Below, piece by piece: positions 27,157-35,709 of a DNA stretch of 64,000 bases. Origin of the DNA: Ignavibacteriales bacterium (GTDB taxonomy: Bacteria > Bacteroidota > Ignavibacteria > Ignavibacteriales > Ignavibacteriaceae); contig JADJIH010000007.1 in the NCBI GenBank assembly GCA_016707115.1, positions 124,001 to 188,000 of the forward strand, given 5' to 3'. The notes below the pieces were generated by a model, which saw nothing but the letters and a program-made list of their open reading frames with translations, did not search any database and had not been told where the DNA came from. Position numbers and translations under genes: made by a program. Numbering within the stretch: position 1 is the stretch's first letter; every line of letters starts with the position of its first letter.

Positions 27157-27906
27157 ATGCTTAAAGCCAATATTAATAAAGTTGTCCTCACCAATAATGA
27201 TGCAGACAGAGAAGTTCTGCGTAATATTAATTTTAGCATCAGCAATAATATGATTTATTCTGTGCTTGGGAAAAATGGCAGCGGCAAATCCACACTTATT
27301 AAATCGCTTACTGGATTATTAAATAGTGATCTTTATAAAGTTGATGGCAAGGTTCTTTGGTTTGATGAAAATATTTTTGAAATGAAGAAAGTGAGATTAT
27401 TATCCCTGCGCAAAACAGAGATTAAATATGTTATGCAGGATTTGACTAGGAATTTCGATCCTTTGAAAACTATAAAATATTATTTTGATTATACAGGATT
27501 TAAGGAGAAGACTATTTCACTCCAATTAAAAAGTTTTTTGCTTCCTGATTATCAGATAATTTCTAATCTTCATTCTTATGAACTCAGCGGCGGTATGGCA
27601 CAGAGAATAAGTTTATTGATAGCGATGCTTTCAAATCCAAAACTTTTAATATTGGATGAGCCAACTTCTGCCATTGATTATGCTAATATTAATCTTATTA
27701 AACTAAAACTTTTGGAATTTAAGAAAACAGGCGGATCGGTTTTAATTGTTACTCAGGATATTGATTTTGCAAAAGAAATTTCTGATAAAATTGCTTTTCT
27801 ACATGATAATAAATTAAGTGAGTTTATAGAAATAGTTGATTTTTTTAAAGATTCTGGTCTTTCGCTTCACAATACTTTTCTTCAGTCTTATAAAGAACTG
27901 CAATGA
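27157..27906 (+). CDS. oligopeptide-type ABC transporter ATPase (DppD-like, altered H-loop)
   Basis: A 249-residue ABC ATPase: Walker A GKNGSGKST, Q-loop YVMQDL, signature LSGGMAQRI, Walker B LLILDEPTSAID. The switch histidine is replaced: the H-loop reads VTQD instead of the usual SHD. This suggests one weak nucleotide site in a DppD/DppF-type heterodimer with the next gene, which keeps its histidine. It lacks the C-terminal oligo-HPY extension. I start at ATG 27157 (MLKANI); the frame extends to TTG 27130 without support. It overlaps the next ATPase by 4 bp and is divergent from the permeases. Confidence 0.88.
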   Translation: MLKANINKVVLTNNDADREVLRNINFSISNNMIYSVLGKNGSGKSTLIKSLTGLLNSDLYKVDGKVLWFDENIFEMKKVRLLSLRKTEIKYVMQDLTRNFDPLKTIKYYFDYTGFKEKTISLQLKSFLLPDYQIISNLHSYELSGGMAQRISLLIAMLSNPKLLILDEPTSAIDYANINLIKLKLLEFKKTGGSVLIVTQDIDFAKEISDKIAFLHDNKLSEFIEIVDFFKDSGLSLHNTFLQSYKELQ

Positions 27907-28712
27907 AAGATATTATTCTAAAAGCTGAAAAGATTTCTTACTCCATTGAAAACAAGAAATTATTTTCCAATAATCAAACTACTGAGATATTAAAGGATGT
28001 TTCTTTTGAAATTGAAAGGGGTAAAGTACTTGGAATTTCGGGTCAGTCAGGCAGCGGTAAATCTACACTTGCAAAAATATTAAGTAGAGTTTATTTCCAA
28101 ACCTCCGGTACAATTCATAATTATTTCGTAAAAGATTGGAGTGACTCTCTATCAAATCCGGTCCAAATATTATTTCAAAATGATGGCGAATTGATAAATC
28201 CATTTAGAAAAGTAAAAGATGTTTTGAATGAAGCCTTTGAATTGAAATTTAAGAAAGACAAGAACTATGAGTTTGAAGTTGATGAAATTATTAAAAAGTT
28301 TAATCTTAACCCGAGTTTAAAAGAAAGTAAAGGATCACAATTAAGCGGTGGCGAAAAGCAGCGCATTGCTCTTGCAAGAATTGTTATTGTGGAGCCTGAA
28401 ATTTTAGTTTTGGATGAACCATTTTCTTCACAGGATGTTGAAGCTCAGCTTAGTATTATTAAACTAATTAATAAATTAAAATCGGAGCTTAATCTTACAA
28501 TAATTTGTATCTCGCACGATCTAAATATCTTAAAACACATTTCTGATGAATTAATAATTATGTATAACGGGAAAGTTGTTGAGTATGGGGAAACAAAAAC
28601 TTTAATTGATAATCCTACAAATGAATACACTAGGTTTTTACTGAGAGCACAAGCGTTAAATCTAACCGAAGAAGAAATTCAAAAATTCCACAACACTTAT
28701 GAGCAAAACTAA
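27903..28712 (+). CDS. oligopeptide-type ABC transporter ATPase (DppF-like)
   Basis: A 269-residue ABC ATPase with all motifs intact: Walker A GQSGSGKST, signature QLSGGEKQRIALAR, Walker B ILVLDEPFSSQD and H-loop ISHDLN. It is the probable partner of the DppD-like ATPase (4-bp overlap), powering the permeases encoded on the other strand. Its 3' end overlaps the ybaK-like gene by 14 bp. No periplasmic binding protein accompanies the set in this window. Confidence 0.9.
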   Translation: MKDIILKAEKISYSIENKKLFSNNQTTEILKDVSFEIERGKVLGISGQSGSGKSTLAKILSRVYFQTSGTIHNYFVKDWSDSLSNPVQILFQNDGELINPFRKVKDVLNEAFELKFKKDKNYEFEVDEIIKKFNLNPSLKESKGSQLSGGEKQRIALARIVIVEPEILVLDEPFSSQDVEAQLSIIKLINKLKSELNLTIICISHDLNILKHISDELIIMYNGKVVEYGETKTLIDNPTNEYTRFLLRAQALNLTEEEIQKFHNTYEQN

Positions 28713-29166
28713 CGCAATAAGAATTCTCGAATCCCACAAAATCAGATTTGAAGCAATTTCATATAATGTTGATGAAGACGATTTAAGTGGAGAAACTGTT
28801 GCATTAAAAATTGGAGCCAATCCAGAATCAGTATTTAAAACACTGGTTTGCGTTGGAGATAAAAGTGGTCATATTGTGTTTTGTATTCCTGTTACTCAAG
28901 AACTTAATCTAAAAAAAGCTGCTGCTGCAAGTAAAAATAAAAAAGTTGAAATGATTAAACTGAAAGATTTACTTCCGCTTACAGGTTATATTCGTGGAGG
29001 GTGTTCACCTATAGGGATGAAAAAACTTCTCCCAACTTATATTGATGAAACAGCACAATTATTTGAAAGCATTTATGTTAGCGCAGGTGTGCGCGGATTA
29101 CAAATTAAGCTTTTTCCAGAGGATCTTATTAAACTTATTGATGCCGGTTATAAAGATTTAATTTAA
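28699..29166 (+). CDS. ybaK: Cys-tRNA(Pro) deacylase, YbaK/EbsC family
   Basis: A 155-residue single-domain editing protein. Family features are YNVDEDDLSGETVALKIG, PESVFKTLVC, HIVFCIPVTQELNLKKAA, the lysine-containing GYIRGGCSPIGMKK, and SAGVRGLQIKL. YbaK hydrolyses Cys-tRNA(Pro) made in error by prolyl-tRNA synthetase. It overlaps the DppF-like ATPase by 14 bp, so it is co-transcribed with the transporter half, but no functional link is evident. Confidence 0.92.
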   Translation: MSKTNAIRILESHKIRFEAISYNVDEDDLSGETVALKIGANPESVFKTLVCVGDKSGHIVFCIPVTQELNLKKAAAASKNKKVEMIKLKDLLPLTGYIRGGCSPIGMKKLLPTYIDETAQLFESIYVSAGVRGLQIKLFPEDLIKLIDAGYKDLI

Positions 29167-29246
29167 GACTTAAGCTGTGTTTGTAATTATACTTTATTGA
29201 GGTTAATAAAATATAGTTTATTTTAGCACTCAGGAAGGAAACAGAA

Positions 29247-30674
29247 TTGAAAACAAAAATTAATTTTATATGTAACGATTCTGAAATCGAAACTTCGATT
29301 CATCCCGGAACAACACTTCTCGACTTCATTCGAAAACAACTACATCTGACTGGAACAAAAGAAGGCTGCCGTGAAGGCGACTGCGGAGCTTGTACTGTGC
29401 TCATAGGTGAATTAATCGAAAACTCAGTACGATATCATTCTGCGAATTCTTCATGTCTTTTTCCGGTTGGTGATATTAATGGTAAACATGTAGTTACTAT
29501 TGAAGGACTAAACTCTAATGAGCTAAATACAATTCAAAAAATATTTTTAGAAGAAGGGGCATCTCAATGTGGCTTCTGCACACCTGGATTTATTATTTCT
29601 TTAACAGCATATTTATTATCTAACTCAAAATATGATTCTGCTGAAGCAGTAGAATCTTTAAGCGGTAATATCTGCAGATGTACAGGTCATTCGTCGATTA
29701 TTAACGCAGCTAGAAGCGTTTTAAAGTATGTAATAAAAAATATTACCCAAGATGAAGCACACATAAAAGGACTAATTCATGCAGGAATTATCCCAAATTA
29801 CTTTTTAACAATAGATGACCGGCTAAAGAAACTTAGAAAATCAAAGTCTATTGAAAATAAAAACAGTTCCGCAGTTCTAAACATTTCGGGTGGCACTGAT
29901 TTATTTGTGCGAAAGTGGGACGAAATATTAAATCAAGATATTAATCTTTTATTTTCACATAACTTACCTGATCATATTTCTGAAAAGAATGGAAAGGTTG
30001 TAATTGGAGCGCGTGCCTCTATAAGTGATTTTATTAATTCTACATTAATTCAAAAATATTTTCCTTCACTGAAAAGTAAATTGAAACTTTTTGGTTCATT
30101 ACCAATCAGAAATCGTGCAACTATTGGTGGTAATATTGTAAATGCTTCACCTATTGCAGATATGGTTAATATTCTTCTTGTACTCAACTCAACTGTTGAG
30201 ATTAAAACTGATAGCTCAGAAAGAATTATTCTCTTAAAAGACTTTTACAAAGGGTACAAGCAAGTTGATTTGAATCCAGGAGAACTAATTCATTCAATAA
30301 GCTTTAATATCCCACAGGAGAAATACTTCTTCAATTTTGAAAAGGTATGTAAACGCACTTATCTAGATATAGCCAGTGTGAATTCATCTGTTTATTTGAC
30401 AATTCAAGATGATGTGATTAAAAAAATAAATCTATCTGCCGGTGGAGTTGCCCCAATCCCGTTGTGCTTAATTAAGACTTCAGAATTTTTAACTGGAAAA
30501 TCGATAAACTCTAAAAATATTTTTAATGCTTATAATGTTGCTCTTTCAGAAATAAATCCAATTAGCGATGCAAGAGGTACAAAAGAATATAAAGCACTAT
30601 TATTGAGGCAATTGATCTTCGCCCACTTTATTTCTTTGTTTCCAGACAAGATCAGTGTGAGAGAGATTGCATGA
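29247..30674 (+). CDS. xdhA: xanthine dehydrogenase FeS/FAD subunit
   Basis: A 475-residue small subunit, named as in Rhodobacter. The plant-type [2Fe-2S] domain has GCREGDCGACTVL and the second cluster domain has CGFCTPG and NICRCTGHSSI. The CO-dehydrogenase-type flavin domain (about 180-460) has ISGGTDLFV and the ATIGGNIVNASPIADM loop. It passes electrons from the Mo subunit to NAD+. The start is TTG 29247: no ATG lies between it and the in-frame TAG at 29214, AGGAAGGA precedes it, and the [2Fe-2S] domain begins right after it. Its stop overlaps the next ATG by 4 bp. Confidence 0.93.
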   Translation: MKTKINFICNDSEIETSIHPGTTLLDFIRKQLHLTGTKEGCREGDCGACTVLIGELIENSVRYHSANSSCLFPVGDINGKHVVTIEGLNSNELNTIQKIFLEEGASQCGFCTPGFIISLTAYLLSNSKYDSAEAVESLSGNICRCTGHSSIINAARSVLKYVIKNITQDEAHIKGLIHAGIIPNYFLTIDDRLKKLRKSKSIENKNSSAVLNISGGTDLFVRKWDEILNQDINLLFSHNLPDHISEKNGKVVIGARASISDFINSTLIQKYFPSLKSKLKLFGSLPIRNRATIGGNIVNASPIADMVNILLVLNSTVEIKTDSSERIILLKDFYKGYKQVDLNPGELIHSISFNIPQEKYFFNFEKVCKRTYLDIASVNSSVYLTIQDDVIKKINLSAGGVAPIPLCLIKTSEFLTGKSINSKNIFNAYNVALSEINPISDARGTKEYKALLLRQLIFAHFISLFPDKISVREIA

Positions 30675-32926
30675 AAAATTATGACCTAATACAGCATGTT
30701 AAAGGAGAATCACTATTTGTTGATGATACTATTGTACCCGAAGGATTGCTTTATGCAGCAGTCTGCTATTCTCAAATTGCTCATGGAAAGATAATTAGTA
30801 TTAGTATCGAAAAAGCTGAGAAGGTAAAAGGGGTCAAATCGATTTTTACTTCAAAAGATATTCCTGGTGAAAATCAAATTGGAGGAATAATTCAGGATGA
30901 AGAACTTTTAGCAAAAAATATAGTCGAATTTGTTGGTCAGCCGATTGCAATTGTAGTAGCAGATAATCAATTAATCGCAAAAGAAGCAGCACGTTTGATT
31001 GATGTAAAAGTAGAAAAACTCCCGGAAATTTTTGATGCTCGCGAAGCAGCAAATAAAAATCAATTAATCGTTCCTCCTCGAACATTTGTTAAAGGGAACA
31101 CTGAAGATTGCTGGACAAAATGTGATTATATCATTGAGGGAAAAACTGAATCTGGTGCACAAGAACATCTTTACCTCGAGACCCAATCTGCCATAGCTTA
31201 TCCTGTTGAAGGTGGAGGAATAAAAATAATTTCTTCAACACAATCGCCCACAACTGTTCAAAAAATTACAGCAAGAGTTTTAAATCTTCCTATGCACAAA
31301 GTTGAAGTTGATGTACTGCGAATAGGCGGAGGGTTTGGTGGAAAGGAAGATCAGGCAACTATCTGGGCAGCGATGGCAGGATTATCAGCATTCAAATTAA
31401 AAAAACCTGTGAAACTCATTCTCCCAAGACAAGAGGATATGAGGGTAACCGGGAAACGTCATCCATATTCCTCTGATTTTAAAATTGGTTTAATGAAAGA
31501 TGGAAGGATAATTGGATACGAAGTTACATTTTATCAAAATGCTGGCGCATCTGCGGACCTTTCCCCAGCTATTCTTGAACGTACTCTTTTCCATTGCACT
31601 AACAGCTACTATATTCCTAATGTTAAAGCTACTGCAATAAGCTGTAAAACTAATCTGCCTCCCAATACTGCATTTAGAGGTTTTGGTGGACCGCAGGGAA
31701 TGTTTGTAATTGAATCTGCCATATTTAAAGCAGCAGAAGTAATGGGTATTGATTCCGCTGAAATACAAAAAAGAAATTTATTAAATGAGAACGATGAATT
31801 TCCGTATGGACAAAAAGCAGAAAACTGTAATTCAAAAAAGACATGGAGTAAAGCTGAAAGTTTATATTCTATTGATAAAATCAGATTAGATGTAGAAAAC
31901 TTTAATAATATAAATGATATTTATAAAAAAGGTATTGCTGTTATGCCAATCTGCTTTGGAATATCATTTACAAATACATCAATGAATCAAGCAAGTGCAT
32001 TAGTACATATTTATAACGATGGAAGTGTAAGTTTAAGCACCGCAGCGATTGAAATGGGACAAGGCGTAAATGAAAAGTTACGACAAATTGTATCAGAAAT
32101 TTTTTCAATTGATATAGAGAAAATTAAAACCGAATCAACTAATACAACACGAATTGCGAACACATCTCCAACAGCAGCAAGTAGTGCGGCCGATTTAAAT
32201 GGTAAAGCAACCGAACAAGCTTGTAACAATATTCTTTTAAGACTCAAACAAACTGCAGCAGAGATTTTAAAGAAAAATAATTTAGATGCAATTGAAATAA
32301 AAAATGAAATGGTGTATAATGATAGCATAATAACAGATTTAAGTTGGACTGAACTAATTAAAACAGCAAATCTTAAAAGAGTAAATCTCTCCTCGCACTC
32401 GTTTTATGCTACACCAAATATTCATTTTGATCGCACCAAAGAAAAAGGCAAACCATTTGCGTATCATGTATATGGAACAGCAATCGTAGAAGCAACTGTT
32501 GATTGTTTGCGTGGAATCTATAAGTTTAATTCGGTAAAAGTTGTTCACGATTTCGGTAAATCATTCAATCAGCTTATTGATAGAGGACAAGCAGAAGGAG
32601 CAATTGTTCAGGGTTTAGGATGGATGACTATTGAAGAAATAATGCATAATGAACTTGGACAGATTTTAACTGATACATTATCAACTTATAAAGTACCTGA
32701 TATTCATTTTACGCCTGATATAGAAATTGATTTTTTAGAAGATGCAGAAAATCCTTTTGGAATATTTAAATCAAAAGCTATTGGTGAGCCACCGTTTATG
32801 TATGGTATCGGTGGTTATTTTGCAATAATGAATGCAATGAAAGCTTTCAATCCGAAATTAAAATGTATATTCAATTCTCCATTAACACCTGAAAAAGTAC
32901 TGATGAATTTATACAGGAAATCTTGA
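30671..32926 (+). CDS. xdhB: xanthine dehydrogenase molybdopterin subunit
   Basis: A 751-residue molybdopterin-cytosine/guanine-type large subunit of the xanthine oxidase family. It catalyses hydroxylation of hypoxanthine or xanthine to urate. Visible are GGGFGGKEDQ, the arginine-containing NTAFRGFGGPQGM, MGQGVNEKLRQI, and the catalytic glutamate in IGEPPFMYGIG near the C-terminus. It lies between xdhA and xdhC with 4-bp overlaps at both ends, so purine use or salvage is the likely role. Other hydroxylases share this fold; the two-subunit arrangement with XdhC supports xanthine dehydrogenase. Confidence 0.92.
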   Translation: MKNYDLIQHVKGESLFVDDTIVPEGLLYAAVCYSQIAHGKIISISIEKAEKVKGVKSIFTSKDIPGENQIGGIIQDEELLAKNIVEFVGQPIAIVVADNQLIAKEAARLIDVKVEKLPEIFDAREAANKNQLIVPPRTFVKGNTEDCWTKCDYIIEGKTESGAQEHLYLETQSAIAYPVEGGGIKIISSTQSPTTVQKITARVLNLPMHKVEVDVLRIGGGFGGKEDQATIWAAMAGLSAFKLKKPVKLILPRQEDMRVTGKRHPYSSDFKIGLMKDGRIIGYEVTFYQNAGASADLSPAILERTLFHCTNSYYIPNVKATAISCKTNLPPNTAFRGFGGPQGMFVIESAIFKAAEVMGIDSAEIQKRNLLNENDEFPYGQKAENCNSKKTWSKAESLYSIDKIRLDVENFNNINDIYKKGIAVMPICFGISFTNTSMNQASALVHIYNDGSVSLSTAAIEMGQGVNEKLRQIVSEIFSIDIEKIKTESTNTTRIANTSPTAASSAADLNGKATEQACNNILLRLKQTAAEILKKNNLDAIEIKNEMVYNDSIITDLSWTELIKTANLKRVNLSSHSFYATPNIHFDRTKEKGKPFAYHVYGTAIVEATVDCLRGIYKFNSVKVVHDFGKSFNQLIDRGQAEGAIVQGLGWMTIEEIMHNELGQILTDTLSTYKVPDIHFTPDIEIDFLEDAENPFGIFKSKAIGEPPFMYGIGGYFAIMNAMKAFNPKLKCIFNSPLTPEKVLMNLYRKS

Positions 32927-33882
32927 TGAAAGAAATTGAGATCTGGAAGTTTATCAAAACTATCATCCACAAAAATAAGAAGGCCGCATTACTTACTGTT
33001 GTTGAATCCACAGATTCTTCGCCAGGCAAACAGGGTTTTAAAATGGCTGTGGATGAGGATGGAAATATTATTGGAACCATCGGCGGTGGAATCATGGAGA
33101 AAAATTTAATTTCTGAGTCTTTAACCTATGTTAAAGCCAGAGAAAAATATTTCATAAAAACTCTTTATCATAATCCAGAATCTGCAAAAGAAAAAAGCGG
33201 CCTAATATGCGGTGGTAAACAAATAGTTGCAATAAGTGTTTTTGATTATGCTGATAAAATTATTGTTGGAGAAATATTATCATCATTAGAAGCTCAATCG
33301 GAAGTTATTTTATCAATCTCACAAAATGGACTTTCTCTAAATTCGAAAATGAATACTGTACCCAGATATACATATAAATTTGAAAATGAGTTAAACTATG
33401 AGTACAAAGAATTATATGGAAATTCAGACACAATCTATATTATAGGCGGTGGGCATGTTGGTTTGGCTATCTCAAAAATATTAGCAAACCTTGATTTTTA
33501 TATAATTGTAATTGATCATCGTGAAGATATAATTACAATGAGGAATAATATCTATACTCATAAAAAAATAATCTGCTCTTACGATGAGGTTGGGAATTAT
33601 ATCAAAGAAGGTGGAATGTCATATGTTGTGATTGTTAGTCCTCAGCATACTGGTGATGAAGCTGCATTAAAATCAGTAATTAATAAAAATTTAAAATATC
33701 TCGGAATGATGGGAAGTAAAAGAAAAATAAAAACCATCAGAGATAATCTTATTCTTTCTGGAATTGATCCCGAATTATTAAGTAAAGTGCATATGCCTAT
33801 CGGGTTGGAAATTGGTGCACAGACCCCTGATGAAATAGCTGTAAGTATTGCAGCAGAAATAATTAAAGTGAAATATAGTTAG
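32923..33882 (+). CDS. xdhC: XdhC-type molybdenum cofactor insertion/sulfuration chaperone
   Basis: A 319-residue XdhC/CoxI family protein. The N-terminal XdhC_CoxI domain has LLTVVESTDSSPGKQGFKM and the GGGIMEKNL motif. The C-terminal Rossmann domain has IYIIGGGHVGLAISKIL and ends GLEIGAQTPDEIAVSIAAEI. It binds Moco and hands the sulfurated cofactor to XdhB. It is the last gene of the operon, 1 bp from the stop of the convergent ispD gene, so no terminator separates them. Confidence 0.92.
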   Translation: MMKEIEIWKFIKTIIHKNKKAALLTVVESTDSSPGKQGFKMAVDEDGNIIGTIGGGIMEKNLISESLTYVKAREKYFIKTLYHNPESAKEKSGLICGGKQIVAISVFDYADKIIVGEILSSLEAQSEVILSISQNGLSLNSKMNTVPRYTYKFENELNYEYKELYGNSDTIYIIGGGHVGLAISKILANLDFYIIVIDHREDIITMRNNIYTHKKIICSYDEVGNYIKEGGMSYVVIVSPQHTGDEAALKSVINKNLKYLGMMGSKRKIKTIRDNLILSGIDPELLSKVHMPIGLEIGAQTPDEIAVSIAAEIIKVKYS

Positions 33883-33883
33883 A

Positions 33884-34561
33884 TTATTTAGATACTAACT
33901 TTTTGAAAAGCTGAATATCTTCTTTATTAGTAATCTTAAAATTAAAAACAGAACCTTCAACAATATTTACCTTTTTACCAATTCTTTTAACAAGCATTGA
34001 TTCATCAGTTCCAACAAAATTTTCTTTTTCTGCTTTTACTAAGGCTTTGTATATATCTTTATGTTTAAATATCTGTGGTGTCTGCACATAATAAACCTCA
34101 TCACGATTCAAATACTCACCAACAATTTTCTGTCCTTTTATAAGAGTATCTTTTGCTTTAATGCAAACAAGTGCATTCCCTTTTTGCTTCGCAGTTTCAA
34201 ACGCACTTGTTAAAACGTGATCAGGTAATAACGGACGTGCAGAATCATGGACAACTAATAAATCATTCGAATCAGCACCTGAGGAAAGCACTGCATTGTA
34301 AACTGAATCCTGCCGGGTATTTCCACCTTCAACAATAAGAGCAACCTTACTTAGCTTGTACTTTTTTATTATTCGTATTAGAAGATTGAAATATTCAGGT
34401 TCAGCAGCAATAACAATTTTATCGATATGACTGTTTTTCTGAAAAGTCTGGAGTGTGTATACAATTATTTCTTTACCATTTACTTTTAGATATTGTTTAG
34501 GAGTGGCTAAGCCACTCCGTAAACCTTTTCCTCCGGCAGGAATAATTGCTATAGTTGTCAT
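33884..34561 (-). CDS. ispD: 2-C-methyl-D-erythritol 4-phosphate cytidylyltransferase (IspD)
   Basis: A 225-residue nucleotidyltransferase of the MEP isoprenoid pathway. It has IIPAGGKGLRSGLATPKQYL (CTP-binding signature), GGNTRQDSVYNAV, VVHDSARPLL and YYVQTPQIFK. It makes CDP-methylerythritol, a step towards the IPP/DMAPP that feed GGPP and so the carotenoid operon. Its start overlaps the queA stop by 4 bp. The MobA family is similar in fold, but the RQDSV and HDSARP motifs settle it as IspD. Confidence 0.94.
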   Translation of the reverse strand: MTTIAIIPAGGKGLRSGLATPKQYLKVNGKEIIVYTLQTFQKNSHIDKIVIAAEPEYFNLLIRIIKKYKLSKVALIVEGGNTRQDSVYNAVLSSGADSNDLLVVHDSARPLLPDHVLTSAFETAKQKGNALVCIKAKDTLIKGQKIVGEYLNRDEVYYVQTPQIFKHKDIYKALVKAEKENFVGTDESMLVKRIGKKVNIVEGSVFNFKITNKEDIQLFKKLVSK

Positions 34562-35592
34562 ACAATCATCATAGCATCGCCATAGCTTAAGAAGCGATAC
34601 TTTTCTTTTAATGCCTTCTTATATGCCTTCATAACATTTTCTGTTTCACCAAGCGCACTTGTAAGCATAAGCAAAGTGGATTCTGGTGCATGGAAATTTG
34701 TTATGAGTTTTTGTGTTACCTTAAAAACATAAGGCGGATAAATAAATTTATCAGTCCAGCCTCTGCCCTGTTTTAAGAAACCATCTGCAGTAGTACTTGT
34801 TTCTAAAGCACGGCATGCACTTGTACCAACAACAACAATATTGTGTTTGTTATGCATTGCTTTGTTTACAACATCGGCTGTGTGTGCAGATATTTCATAG
34901 TACTCAGAATCCATTTTATGTTTTGTAAGATCTTCAACTTCAACAGGCCTAAAAGTACCTAAACCGATATGGAGAATAACCGGAACAATGTGAATTCCTT
35001 TCTTCTCGATTTTTTCAAGCAGCTTAGTTGTAAAATGTAACCCTGCAGTTGGAGCAGCAACGGCACCATCAACTTTAGCGTAAACCGTTTGATAATTTTC
35101 TTTATCCTTTGGTTCCGGATCTCTTTTGATATATGGAGGAAGCGGAGTTAAACCGATTTTCTCAACTGCTTGAAATACATTTCCAGGCTGATTAAATCTT
35201 ACGGTTCTTCCTCTTGATGTTGTATTATCAATTACTTCACACCAAAGATTATTATCAAAATAAATCTTATTACCAATTCTAACTTTTCTGGCCGGATCAA
35301 CAATTACATCCCAAATGCAATCATCTTTATTTAGTTCTCTCAAAAGAAAAACTTCAATCTTAGCCTGAGTTTTTTCTTTCTTTCCAAACAATCGTGCCTG
35401 AAACACTCTCGTTTCGTTTACAACGAGTACATCGCCTTTTTCCATATAATCAATTACATCAGTAAACTTTTTATCTTCCATCTCGCCGGTTTCTTTATGA
35501 ATAACCAACAATTTAGATTTATCGCGCGGACTAACCGGATACTTCGCGATGGAAGTTTTTGGTAAGTTATACTTGAAATCTGATAGCTTCAT
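34558..35592 (-). CDS. queA: tRNA queuosine synthesis protein QueA
   Basis: S-adenosylmethionine:tRNA ribosyltransferase-isomerase, 344 residues (normal length). It starts MKLSDFKYNLPKTSIAKYPV, then LLVIHKETGEMEDKKF, DVLVVNETRVFQARLFG, AAPTAGLHFT, HIGLGTFRPV and FHAPESTLLML. It adds the epoxyqueuosine cyclopentene from SAM to preQ1 in tRNA. The window also holds QueC and QueF at 57.3-58.4 kb, so the last steps are encoded in two places. Translationally coupled to ispD downstream. Confidence 0.96.
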   Translation of the reverse strand: MKLSDFKYNLPKTSIAKYPVSPRDKSKLLVIHKETGEMEDKKFTDVIDYMEKGDVLVVNETRVFQARLFGKKEKTQAKIEVFLLRELNKDDCIWDVIVDPARKVRIGNKIYFDNNLWCEVIDNTTSRGRTVRFNQPGNVFQAVEKIGLTPLPPYIKRDPEPKDKENYQTVYAKVDGAVAAPTAGLHFTTKLLEKIEKKGIHIVPVILHIGLGTFRPVEVEDLTKHKMDSEYYEISAHTADVVNKAMHNKHNIVVVGTSACRALETSTTADGFLKQGRGWTDKFIYPPYVFKVTQKLITNFHAPESTLLMLTSALGETENVMKAYKKALKEKYRFLSYGDAMMIV

Positions 35593-35630
35593 TTATCTCT
35601 ACCTTCTCTTATTATTTTAATTTTCATTTA

Positions 35631-35698
35631 TCATCCAGAGCGAAGTTTAAATTTATCTGAACAACAGATTCCTCTTTACTTCGCTCATCGGAATGACT
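35631..35698. repeat. intergenic inverted repeat related to the 2.4-kb element
   Basis: GAGCGAAGT (35638-35646) and ACTTCGCTC (35678-35686) are perfect 9-bp arms. The ACTTCGCTC core is shared with the hairpin at 2451-2478, and the flanks also read TCATCC on one side and GAATGAC on the other. It fills most of the gap between the PPDK stop and the QueA start and is likely a member of a dispersed REP-like family. Confidence 0.55.
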
Positions 35699-35709
35699 TA
35701 TGAAATCAT

